Assembly: GCA_965368585.1 (NCBI GenBank)
Contig: CBDUNM010000240.1
Span: 1-5,062, forward strand
Direction: 5' to 3'
Length of the DNA: 5,062 nucleotides
DNA from: JARRQB01 sp965368585
Lineage (GTDB): Bacteria; Pseudomonadota; Gammaproteobacteria; Chromatiales; Chromatiaceae
The notes below the pieces were generated by a model that was not told the DNA's origin, did no database searches, and was given only the letters and a program-made list of their open reading frames with translations. Made by a program: the position numbers and the translations under genes. Below are positions 1-5,062 of this stretch, piece after piece; the stretch's first letter is position 1; every line of letters starts with the position of its first letter.

Positions 1-422
1 GTAGCTATGGTTTGAGGGAAAGGCAAGTCCCAGCGTGCCTGGACCAGCGAGGGCCCGGATAGATCGGGGACAGGGACAAACTGTCCTTTCGAGAATGCGC
101 CCCGCACAGGACTTGCGCCGCATCCCTGCCGATTCATTCGCGCCCGTCCCCAATCGGCTGGTGCAACATGCAGGTTAAGCCTCCTCTTAGCGTTCAGGCA
201 ATCGTGCCACCGGCCCCGGCACAGCATCGGTGCTTCTTTTACCGCCAGATCATCGCGACCAGGCAGTTCCGCCTCGACCGTGAACCGGGTTGACTTTCTG
301 GCGTCTTCCGCGGAATCGGGAAGGCATGACTGAGGAGTAGCGACGATTTTTCCAACAGCGCTAGAGATGGCCGCTGACTCCCGAACATCTGTACCGACAT
401 TACCGTGAAGCGTGCCAGCCAT
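1..422 (-). CDS. Possible hypothetical protein, 3' end off the left edge (weak)
   Basis: Reading the minus strand from an ATG at 422-420, the frame stays open for 140 codons to the window edge. It begins MAGTLHGNVG and near the edge reads FVPVPDLSGPSLVQAR. It lies 17 nt after the permease stop, in the same direction, and no terminator separates them, so co-transcription is possible. I do not recognise any family. There is no signal peptide, membrane segment or familiar motif; the middle (residues 62-98) is rich in Arg, Trp and Cys. There is no good ribosome binding site before the ATG. Evidence against it: codon choice is less GC-biased at third positions than in the exporter genes, a plus-strand frame is also open over 16-330 without an ATG, and a REP-like hairpin falls inside codons 112-119. 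It may be a real gene, a decayed remnant, or a chance open frame over a repeat. Confidence 0.3.
   Translation of the reverse strand, partial: MAGTLHGNVGTDVRESAAISSAVGKIVATPQSCLPDSAEDARKSTRFTVEAELPGRDDLAVKEAPMLCRGRWHDCLNAKRRLNLHVAPADWGRARMNRQGCGASPVRGAFSKGQFVPVPDLSGPSLVQARWDLPFPQTIA
66..88. repeat. REP-like hairpin (GGACAG / CTGTCC)
   Basis: GGACAG (68-73) and CTGTCC (81-86) form a 6-bp stem around a 7-nt loop. G-T pairs at 67/87 and 66/88 can lengthen it. The GGGGACAGGGACAAA wording resembles short REP-type palindromes often scattered between genes in proteobacteria, some of them mobilised by RAYT transposases. Only one copy is visible here, so repeat status is inference from resemblance. 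The short T run after it is too weak to call a terminator. Confidence 0.3.
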
Positions 423-439
423 TGGCCGCCAAGTGCGCC

Positions 440-1651
440 CTACTCGTGACGCAAGGCCTCTATCGGGTCCAGACGGGCTGCTTTGCGCGCCGGGAAGAAT
501 CCAAAAACGACACCAACCGCGGCCGAGAACAGAAAGGCGATCACGACGATGGTCGGATTAAAGACGAACGGCACCTGCAACAGGCTCGCCAGCCCCACCG
601 ATCCGGCGATGGCCAGAAGGATTCCGACGAAACCGCCAAGTGATGACAAGACCACCGCCTCGACCAGAAACTGCATCAACACCTCCCTCTCCCTGGCACC
701 GATGGCCAGACGGATGCCGATCTCACGGGTTCGTTCGGTAACGGAGACCAGCATGATATTCATGATGCCGATCCCGCCGACCAGCAGACTGACCGCGGCA
801 ACGGCACCAAGCAGCCTGGTAAGCACCTCGGTCGTCCCCGTCATCATGCTGACGAGTTCCTGCATGTCATTGACATGGAAGTCATCGTCTTCACCCGATG
901 TGATGCGGCGACGCTCGCGCATCAGACTCTCGATATCCTGCTTGACTTCATCAGTGGAAACGCCGTCTTGAGCCGAGATGTATATGGAGCCGACGTCCGT
1001 ATTTCCGGCGATGCGCCGCTGCATGGCGCGAAGTGGCAAAAGCACAAAGTCGTCCTGATCCTGGCCGAAACTGGACTGGCCCTTGGATTCGAGTTCGCCG
1101 ACCACCTGGCAGGACAGTTTTTCCAGACGAATGGTGGTACCCAAAGGCTCCTGGTCCCCAAAGAGCTCAGTACGCACGGTGGCGCCAAGGATGCAGACCA
1201 TCTTGCCGGCCTGCAGCTCACCAGCGGTAAACTTGCGCCCACTCTTGAGCGACCAGTCCCGCACCTGTAGAAAGGCATTGGTACTGCCGGTAACCGTGGT
1301 AGACCAGTTCTTGTTTCCGTAGATGACCTGTGTGCCCGTGGATGCAACCGGTGCTACCCCGTCCAGTTCAGGGATTTCCCGAGCGATCGCTTTTGCATCG
1401 TCCACCTCAAACATATCTGCGGTTGAGCGCGTCCCGCCAGGGCCGCGACCACGCTGACCGGGCCTGACATGCAGCAGGTTGCTGCCGAGGCTTTCGATCT
1501 GATTGGTGACCTGCGCTGTCGCGCCGCCGCCAATCGTCACCATGATGATGACCGCCGCAACCCCAATGACGATACCGAGGATGGTCAGAACCGAGCGCAT
1601 GACGTTGCGGCGGATCTCTTGCAGGGCCAATACGAACGCGTTCCAGATCAT
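440..1651 (-). CDS. MacB/FtsX-family ABC transporter permease
   Basis: This is the inner-membrane permease of a tripartite ABC exporter (403 aa), with the four-helix MacB topology. Transmembrane helix 1 is at about residues 19-42 (VLTILGIVIGVAAVIIMVTI). A large periplasmic MacB_PCD domain follows (about 43-275). Then come three helices near 280-303, 325-352 and 366-386, forming the FtsX domain. Family signatures are ERTREIGIRLAIGA (306-319), the cytoplasmic coupling segment, and FPARKAARLDPIEALR (386-401) at the C-terminus. In E. coli MacB the ATPase and permease are fused; here they are separate proteins, as in YknYZ-type systems. In this class the permease does not form a substrate channel but transmits ATP-driven movement to the periplasmic partner (known of MacB). 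The start overlaps the ATPase stop as ATGA (1648-1651), which indicates translational coupling. It is the last recognisable gene of the operon. The substrate is unknown. Confidence 0.96.
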   Translation of the reverse strand: MIWNAFVLALQEIRRNVMRSVLTILGIVIGVAAVIIMVTIGGGATAQVTNQIESLGSNLLHVRPGQRGRGPGGTRSTADMFEVDDAKAIAREIPELDGVAPVASTGTQVIYGNKNWSTTVTGSTNAFLQVRDWSLKSGRKFTAGELQAGKMVCILGATVRTELFGDQEPLGTTIRLEKLSCQVVGELESKGQSSFGQDQDDFVLLPLRAMQRRIAGNTDVGSIYISAQDGVSTDEVKQDIESLMRERRRITSGEDDDFHVNDMQELVSMMTGTTEVLTRLLGAVAAVSLLVGGIGIMNIMLVSVTERTREIGIRLAIGAREREVLMQFLVEAVVLSSLGGFVGILLAIAGSVGLASLLQVPFVFNPTIVVIAFLFSAAVGVVFGFFPARKAARLDPIEALRHE

Positions 1652-2370
1652 TGCTTGGCCGTCCCTTTGTGAGTATCCGTCTCAACCAGGCCATCGAAAA
1701 AGTGGATGACCCGTCTGGCATAGGACGCCATATCCGGCTCGTGGGTTACCATGACGATGGTGATGCCCTGCTCCTGGTTGAATGACTTCAACAGCTCCAT
1801 TATTTCGCGGCTGCGCGCGGAATCCAGGTTGCCCGTCGGCTCGTCGGCGAGCAGCACGGCCGGTTCAGTCACAATGGCACGGGCGATGGCCACACGCTGT
1901 TGCTGCCCACCCGACAATTCACCTGGAGTATGCTGTACCCAGCCCTCGAGCCCAACGGACTCCAGGGCTCGCAGGGCCCTGCTGCGCCGCTCTAGTGCAG
2001 GCAGTCCGCGATAGACCAGCGGCAGCTCCACATTCTCCAGCGCGGAGGTGCGGTTCAACAGATTGAAGCCTTGAAACACGAAACCCAGATAATAGCGGCG
2101 CAACAACGCACGCTGATCGCGTGAGAGCTTGCCCACATCGACGCCTGCGAACCGGTAGGATCCCGCGGACGGCGTATCCAGACAGCCCAGGATGTTCATG
2201 CAGGTGGACTTGCCCGAGCCGCTGGGGCCCATCACCGCGACGAAATCACCTTTTTCAATGTGCAGATCGATACCCCGCAGCGCCTGCATCTCCGCCGCCC
2301 CGCTGCCGTAGACCTTGGTGACACCCGACAACTCGACCAACGCTCGAGAATCGGAATGGTCCAGTATCAT
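1648..2370 (-). CDS. MacB/LolD-type ABC transporter ATP-binding protein
   Basis: This is the cytoplasmic ATPase (240 aa) that powers the exporter. All nucleotide-binding motifs are intact: Walker A GPSGSGKST (48-56), Q-loop Gln100 in VFQGFNLL, ABC signature LSGGQQQR (152-159), Walker B VLLADEPTG with catalytic Glu177, D-loop NLDS (181-184) and switch His210 in VTHEPD. The FQGFNLL and ADEPTGNLDS wording is typical of the MacB/LolD/FtsE branch (family knowledge). Length is normal for a stand-alone domain of this branch. It starts 2 nt after the adaptor stop, with an AGGA-type ribosome binding site inside the adaptor's last codons, and ends in a 4-nt overlap with the permease. This arrangement makes the three proteins one complex. 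LolD was considered, but the adaptor next door and the MacB permease point to a MacAB/YknXYZ-type pump. Confidence 0.96.
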   Translation of the reverse strand: MILDHSDSRALVELSGVTKVYGSGAAEMQALRGIDLHIEKGDFVAVMGPSGSGKSTCMNILGCLDTPSAGSYRFAGVDVGKLSRDQRALLRRYYLGFVFQGFNLLNRTSALENVELPLVYRGLPALERRSRALRALESVGLEGWVQHTPGELSGGQQQRVAIARAIVTEPAVLLADEPTGNLDSARSREIMELLKSFNQEQGITIVMVTHEPDMASYARRVIHFFDGLVETDTHKGTAKQ

Positions 2371-2372
2371 GG

Positions 2373-3710
2373 TCAGCGTCCTGCTCTTACGCTCGCCACC
2401 AGCAAGGCAGTACCAGCCTGCAGCTCACCCCGGGTAATCTCGGTCCAGATACCGTCCGTGGTTCCGGTACTCACAGCAATGGCGACGGGTTCACCATCAC
2501 GTAGGGTCCAGACCTGTTGCCTGCCTTTGTCGTTGCTGATCTCTTTTTGCGCATTTTTCGGGCTCGGCCCGGGCGGACGGGGCATGAGCTGACTGAGCAG
2601 ACTGTCTTTCTGCGATGAAGATCTGCCGGACTGTGCTGCCGGACTGAAGCGCAAGGCGGCATTCGGCACGAGCAACGCATCGTTGACCTGCTTCACCGTG
2701 ATCTCGGCCGTGGCGGTCATGCCGGGGCGCAGTGACAGATCGCTATTGTCGACCTTGAGGACAGTCTCGTAGGTGATGACCCCTTCTACCTCCTGGGCGC
2801 CGTAACGTACCTGCGTGATCTGCGCCTTGAACACCCGCTCCGGAAAGGCATCCACCGAGAAGCTCGCCTGCTGACCCTCTTCCACCTGTCCGACGTCCGC
2901 CTCATCGACATCGACATGCAGTTCCATCTCCGACAGATCTTCGGCCAGGGTGAACAGCACCGGGGCCTGAAGCGAAGCGGCGACGGTCTGTCCGGGTTCG
3001 ACTGCCCGCACCAGGACCACCCCATTAATCGGCGAGTGGATCTCTGCCTTGGCCAGGCTGGTCCGATCCGCGCCCAGCTTGGCGCGCGCTTCGGCGACCT
3101 GCGCCCTGGCGCTGCCCTCTTCCGCCAGAGCCCGCTTGTAGGCCGCGCTGTTCGTGTCGACCTCCTCCTGCGGACACAACCCTTTTTCCGCCAGTCGCTC
3201 ACAGCGTTGCAGCTTGAGCTTCGTCTCGAGCACCGTCGCCTGCGACTCCTTGACTTTCGCCTCGGCCGCCGCCAATGCCGCTTCGGACTGGAGAACCTCG
3301 GCCTGAAGCTTGTCCGTATCCAGCCCGGCCAGAACCTGACCTGCCTCGACCCGGTCGTTATAGTCCACCATGACCCTGTCGATGATACCGGACAGCTCGC
3401 TGCTCACATCGACCTGATTCGTCGGTTCGAGATTGCCGGTCGCTGAAACGGTAACCACCAGGCTGCCGCGTCGAGCTTCTTCCGTTCTGTACTGCAAATC
3501 GGGCGCGTTGTTCGTCGACTGCCAGACGACGATTAGCGCAAGTATCACCAATACAGCGATGCCCCACCCAAGCCACGTGAGGGAGCGAAAACGCGATCGG
3601 TGGGCACCGTCGATACCCAGCGTTTGCGTAATGTCGGCGTTGGCTTCAGTTTTGTTCATATCGAGCACTGACTCTGTAATGTAGCCGCTGGCCGAATGTG
3701 CATCGGCCAT
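2373..3710 (-). CDS. MacA/HlyD-family periplasmic adaptor (membrane fusion protein)
   Basis: This is the periplasmic adaptor that links the MacB-type permease to an outer-membrane TolC-like channel (445 aa). It has a cytoplasmic N-tail and one membrane anchor at about 46-64 (WLGWGIAVLVILALIVVW). The first biotinyl-lipoyl half is about 100-130 (SSELSGIIDRVMVDYNDRVE). A long alpha-hairpin coiled coil (about 132-222) is followed by the second lipoyl half (225-258, HSPINGVVLVRAVEPGQ). The beta-barrel is about 260-340 with the LRPGMTATAEI signature, followed by a membrane-proximal domain to the end. Residues 357-398 are a low-complexity Ser/Pro/Gly insert, also common in MacA relatives. The hairpin tip carries two cysteines (170, 179) and lacks the usual tip serine. 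Start is uncertain: Met18 (position 3659) also fits, and neither has a clear ribosome binding site. No outer-membrane factor is visible. First gene of the operon. Confidence 0.95.
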   Translation of the reverse strand: MADAHSASGYITESVLDMNKTEANADITQTLGIDGAHRSRFRSLTWLGWGIAVLVILALIVVWQSTNNAPDLQYRTEEARRGSLVVTVSATGNLEPTNQVDVSSELSGIIDRVMVDYNDRVEAGQVLAGLDTDKLQAEVLQSEAALAAAEAKVKESQATVLETKLKLQRCERLAEKGLCPQEEVDTNSAAYKRALAEEGSARAQVAEARAKLGADRTSLAKAEIHSPINGVVLVRAVEPGQTVAASLQAPVLFTLAEDLSEMELHVDVDEADVGQVEEGQQASFSVDAFPERVFKAQITQVRYGAQEVEGVITYETVLKVDNSDLSLRPGMTATAEITVKQVNDALLVPNAALRFSPAAQSGRSSSQKDSLLSQLMPRPPGPSPKNAQKEISNDKGRQQVWTLRDGEPVAIAVSTGTTDGIWTEITRGELQAGTALLVASVRAGR

Positions 3711-3840
3711 CGACCGCGTAATGGCTTCGAAACGATTGCATCTGCAATCTTCGCTTCCTCAGACTACTGCTAGCTTTAGAATTCCACCTGGGCCTGTCTG
3801 CTCTGCAGCCCGCTCCAACCATTCTCGCATGTTCACCAGC
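3711..3840 (-). other. Leader/promoter region of the exporter operon
   Basis: This 130-nt gap lies between the terminator of the cpxP-like gene and the adaptor start, and must contain the operon promoter if the terminator is efficient. I looked on the minus strand for sigma-70 boxes and found only a weak TCTAAA-like -10 around 3776-3781, without a matching -35. No GTAAA-N5-GTAAA CpxR box is present. The only ordered element is the GATTGCA palindrome. Confidence 0.4.
3734..3749. promoter_or_regulatory. Perfect palindrome in the exporter operon leader (possible operator)
   Basis: GATTGCA (3734-3740) and TGCAATC (3743-3749) form a perfect 7-bp inverted repeat with a 2-nt spacer. It lies 24 nt upstream of the adaptor start at 3710. 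Flanking CGAA/TTCG bases extend the symmetry imperfectly. The position and near-gapless symmetry suit a dimeric repressor or activator, but no regulator gene is in the window. It could also be a small hairpin in the mRNA leader. Confidence 0.35.
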
Positions 3841-3869
3841 TTAAAAATGGCGGGCCGATCTGGCCCGCC
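3841..3869 (-). terminator. Rho-independent terminator of the cpxP-like gene
   Basis: On the minus strand, GGCGGGCC (3869-3862) and GGCCCGCC (3856-3849) form a perfect 8-bp GC stem with a 5-nt loop. One A separates it from TTTTTAA (3847-3841). It begins 17 nt after the TGA of the cpxP-like gene. No T run follows the hairpin on the plus strand, so it acts in one direction. It isolates the exporter operon from the gene upstream. Confidence 0.87.
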
Positions 3870-3886
3870 TGGCCTAGTAGCGTAAA

Positions 3887-4381
3887 TCAGAGTCGCTTAC
3901 CGCCGCCGCGATGCTTTTTTCCTTGCCACATTTCGTCGAGCTGGACACGCTGCTCGTCCGTCAGCACGGCCTTCATTTCATGACGCTGGCGGGCTCGCAA
4001 TACGATCGTCTCGGCGTTCAGATCGCCCTGCTTGTCCGCGATGCTGCGTACCGCGGCTTCATCGAAGTCAGTCTTTCCGGACAGCGCTCTCAGTTCAACC
4101 CGGTTCTCCCGCATCTGTTCGCGCAGCGTGACCATCTGCTGGCGAGAGTCCTCAAGGACGGCCTCGACCTCTGCCCGCTGCTGCTCCGTCATGTTCAGAC
4201 GATCGGCCAGGCGGTCCAGGTTTGGCCCCCTGCCACCGTGGTGTTTACTGTGCGCCATATGATGTCCGGCACGCCCGCAACCCGAACCGTCACCGAAGGG
4301 CATAGCGGATACCACGGTGACAAGGCCAACGGAGCTGACGACCAGGGTCATCGCCAATAGGGATTTGGTGAGCTTTTTCAT
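3887..4381 (-). CDS. CpxP/Spy-family periplasmic stress protein (LTXXQ)
   Basis: This is a small secreted protein of the Spy/CpxP family (164 aa from MKKLTKSLLAM). Members are periplasmic ATP-independent chaperones, and CpxP also restrains the sensor CpxA (family knowledge). A Sec signal peptide (1-26) ends at VVSA before MPFG. The mature part is helical and charged, with two LTXXQ-type motifs: LNMTEQQRAEV (62-72) and LTDEQRVQLDEM (140-151). A His-rich stretch HHMAHSKHHGG (40-50) just after the signal peptide could bind metal, as in ZraP-like relatives, so a metal-linked role is possible. There is one cysteine (35). A start 12 codons upstream (4417) is possible, but the chosen ATG has a well-placed AGGAG and gives a proper signal peptide. 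It is divergent from cpxR, has a CpxR box 92 bp upstream, and ends at a strong terminator. CpxP is the best assignment by context; Spy or ZraP are the alternatives. Confidence 0.92.
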   Translation of the reverse strand: MKKLTKSLLAMTLVVSSVGLVTVVSAMPFGDGSGCGRAGHHMAHSKHHGGRGPNLDRLADRLNMTEQQRAEVEAVLEDSRQQMVTLREQMRENRVELRALSGKTDFDEAAVRSIADKQGDLNAETIVLRARQRHEMKAVLTDEQRVQLDEMWQGKKHRGGGKRL

Positions 4382-4389
4382 AGGGTAAT

Positions 4390-4394
4390 CTCCT
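4390..4394 (-). promoter_or_regulatory. Ribosome binding site of the cpxP-like gene
   Basis: Minus-strand ACAGGAG ends 8 nt before the ATG at 4381. This strong Shine-Dalgarno match decides the start in favour of MKKLTKS over the upstream in-frame ATG at 4417. Confidence 0.75.
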
Positions 4395-4472
4395 GTCAAG
4401 AAAAGTTCGGACAGCAACCTGCTGTCAACACAAAGGCTAATCGTCTCGCCTGTCAGCTTGGGTACGTTCCGT

Positions 4473-4487
4473 GTAAAGCTGTGTAAA
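4473..4487 (+). promoter_or_regulatory. CpxR box near the cpxP-like gene
   Basis: GTAAA-GCTGT-GTAAA matches the CpxR consensus GTAAA-N5-GTAAA exactly. Its centre is about 100 bp upstream of the cpxP-like start, on the non-coding strand for that gene. CpxR activates cpxP in enterics through such boxes (known). A minus-strand -10 candidate GATTAG (4442-4437) would put the box near -50, but it has no convincing -35, as expected only if the promoter depends on the activator. Confidence 0.8.
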
Positions 4488-4499
4488 TCTTCGTCTCGT

Positions 4500-4770
4500 C
4501 AAGGTGCACCGGTGGACACGACCTTCCAGCTGCCGTGGGGATTTCGGTATGCCGTGCCATAGGCGCGTTCCCTGTTGCCACCGATCACGACCTGCTGTTG
4601 GAACCCGCGTCAATATCGGCCCGTGGCGCTGGTGCCGTCACGCAGCACAGTCACGGCCCCGGAGTACCTGCCGATAGCGTTGTGACAAGGTTTCTGAATC
4701 GTGATTTCATGGCCAAGCTCCTGCCTCGGTATTGTCGGGCCATCCATATTGCAGAGCGTGCCATGGCCGC
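4500..4770. other. Long spacer between the two CpxR boxes, no gene recognised
   Basis: About 270 bp lie between the two box regions. A GTG-started plus frame (4535-4786, 83 codons) and a minus frame (5008-4610) cross it. Neither looks like a real protein: the first runs into the CpxR array and the second runs antisense through cpxR. I see no terminator, tRNA or clear small-RNA promoter. The only symmetry is an 8-bp CACCGGTG palindrome just inside the left end. It is probably regulatory spacer or a decayed sequence. Confidence 0.5.
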
Positions 4771-4772
4771 GG

Positions 4773-4807
4773 GTAAGCCGGGGTAAGCCTGTGTAAAGAT
4801 ATGTAAA
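4773..4807 (+). promoter_or_regulatory. CpxR box array upstream of cpxR (four phased half-sites)
   Basis: Four half-sites begin at 4773, 4783, 4793 and 4803: GTAAG, GTAAG, GTAAA, GTAAA, each separated by exactly 5 nt. The last two form a perfect GTAAA-N5-GTAAA CpxR box. The array ends 71 bp before the cpxR ATG and is co-oriented with it, consistent with positive autoregulation. The 10-bp period puts all half-sites on one face of the helix, which suits cooperative binding of two CpxR dimers (inference). Confidence 0.8.
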
Positions 4808-4830
4808 TACTTCGAGAACTTGTGTATCCA
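4802..4830 (+). promoter_or_regulatory. Candidate cpxR promoter overlapping the last CpxR half-site
   Basis: TGTAAA (4802-4807) and TATCCA (4825-4830) are 17 bp apart, as for sigma-70 -35/-10 boxes. Both are poor matches, as is common at activator-dependent promoters. The -35 would overlap the fourth half-site. Transcription would start near 4837, giving a leader of about 42 nt. This is a tentative call. Confidence 0.3.
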
Positions 4831-4878
4831 TGCGAGGCGCGTGTGGCACCATCAGACAATCGTTTCGGACCGACCCCG

Positions 4879-5062
4879 ATGAACCGAATACTGTTGGCGG
4901 ATGACAATACGGAGTTATGCGAGATGCTCCAGGAATATCTGGAGGCGGAAGGCTTTCAGGTCGAGGCCGTGCATAACGGCGAGGAAGCATTGGAGCGGGC
5001 TCGATCAAACGCCCAGGATTTACTGGTACTCGATGTGATGATGCCCAAACGCAACGGCTGCG
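4879..5062 (+). CDS. cpxR: CpxR-like response regulator, N-terminal part (cut by the right edge)
   Basis: This is the receiver domain of an OmpR/CpxR-class response regulator; 61 codons are visible. The protein begins MNRILLADDNTELCEML. The acidic pocket is Asp8-Asp9, and the phosphoacceptor is Asp52 in LLVLDVMMPKRNG. The helix-1 and loop wording (LEAEGFQVEAVHNGEEAL, 21-38) follows E. coli CpxR closely. When phosphorylated by CpxA, CpxR activates envelope-stress genes (known). The DNA-binding winged helix and probably cpxA lie beyond the window. The ATG sits at the family's usual start; an in-frame TAA at 4804 limits upstream extension. There is no strong Shine-Dalgarno. The gene is divergent from the cpxP-like gene and preceded by a four-half-site CpxR array. 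Assignment to CpxR rather than another OmpR-type regulator rests on this context plus the receiver sequence. Confidence 0.92.
   Translation, partial: MNRILLADDNTELCEMLQEYLEAEGFQVEAVHNGEEALERARSNAQDLLVLDVMMPKRNGC

Noticed and set aside
305..350. TTCCGCGGAA palindrome and a nearby T run as a terminator for the exporter operon
   Set aside because: The T run (plus strand) is more than 20 nt from the palindrome and on the wrong strand for the operon.
483..971. Plus-strand open frames opposite the permease, ATPase and adaptor genes
   Set aside because: They are shadows of GC-rich coding sequence; the minus-strand proteins have full domain structure.
1648..2370. ATPase as LolD of a lipoprotein-release system
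   Set aside because: The neighbours are a MacB-type permease and a HlyD-type adaptor, not LolC/LolE, so an exporter is the better reading.
4394..4428. Two minus-strand TTGACA hexamers (4428-4423 and 4399-4394) as -35 boxes for the cpxP-like gene
   Set aside because: No acceptable -10 lies 16-18 nt downstream of the first, and transcripts would start at or after the ribosome binding site.
4535..4786. Plus-strand GTG-started frame of 83 codons between the CpxR boxes
   Set aside because: It has no ribosome binding site, no family features, and ends inside the regulatory array, so it is probably chance.
4610..5008. Minus-strand open frame of 132 codons across the cpx intergenic region
   Set aside because: It is antisense to the well-supported cpxR start and runs through the CpxR array; the product is rich in Pro/Arg and has no recognisable features.
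1..5062. CRISPR array, tRNA, rRNA, or an intact insertion sequence
   Set aside because: No regularly spaced repeats of suitable length, no tRNA-like folds noticed, and no transposase motif or terminal inverted repeats were seen.

Overview
The window looks like chromosomal DNA of a GC-rich gammaproteobacterium. The evidence is a CpxR-type response regulator next to a divergent CpxP/Spy-family gene, with matches to the CpxR binding consensus between them. The long intergenic region and the GC content do not suggest an enteric bacterium. Genus cannot be told from the sequence.

Layout from left to right. Bases 1-439 hold no recognisable gene. The minus strand there has an uninterrupted reading frame (422 down to the left edge), and the region also holds a REP-like hairpin. 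Bases 440-3710 are a compact minus-strand operon for a MacAB/YknXYZ-type tripartite exporter. In transcription order it encodes a periplasmic adaptor (3710-2373), an ABC ATPase (2370-1648) and a FtsX/MacB permease (1651-440). The gaps are 2 nt and then a 4-nt ATGA overlap. Bases 3711-3840 are the operon leader and contain a perfect 7-2-7 palindrome. A strong Rho-independent terminator (3841-3869) ends the next minus-strand gene upstream, a CpxP/Spy-like periplasmic chaperone/sensor (4381-3887). Bases 4382-4878 are a long divergent regulatory region. The plus-strand cpxR gene starts at 4879 and is cut by the right edge after 61 codons.

How the parts fit together. The divergent cpxP-like/cpxR pair is a classic Cpx envelope-stress arrangement. 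Two well-formed CpxR boxes (GTAAA-N5-GTAAA) lie about 320 bp apart, one near each gene. The box nearer cpxR belongs to a run of four GTAAR half-sites spaced exactly 10 bp apart. CpxR probably activates both the feedback chaperone gene and its own gene. The exporter operon is separated from this pair by the terminator and has no CpxR box in its leader, so membership of the Cpx regulon is not supported by sequence. Its substrate cannot be inferred, although relatives export macrolides, peptides or lipid-like compounds.

Most of the window is conventional. The most distinctive points are the four-fold phased CpxR array, the duplicated box segment, the unusual Cys/Pro-containing hairpin tip of the adaptor, and the unexplained left-edge open frame.
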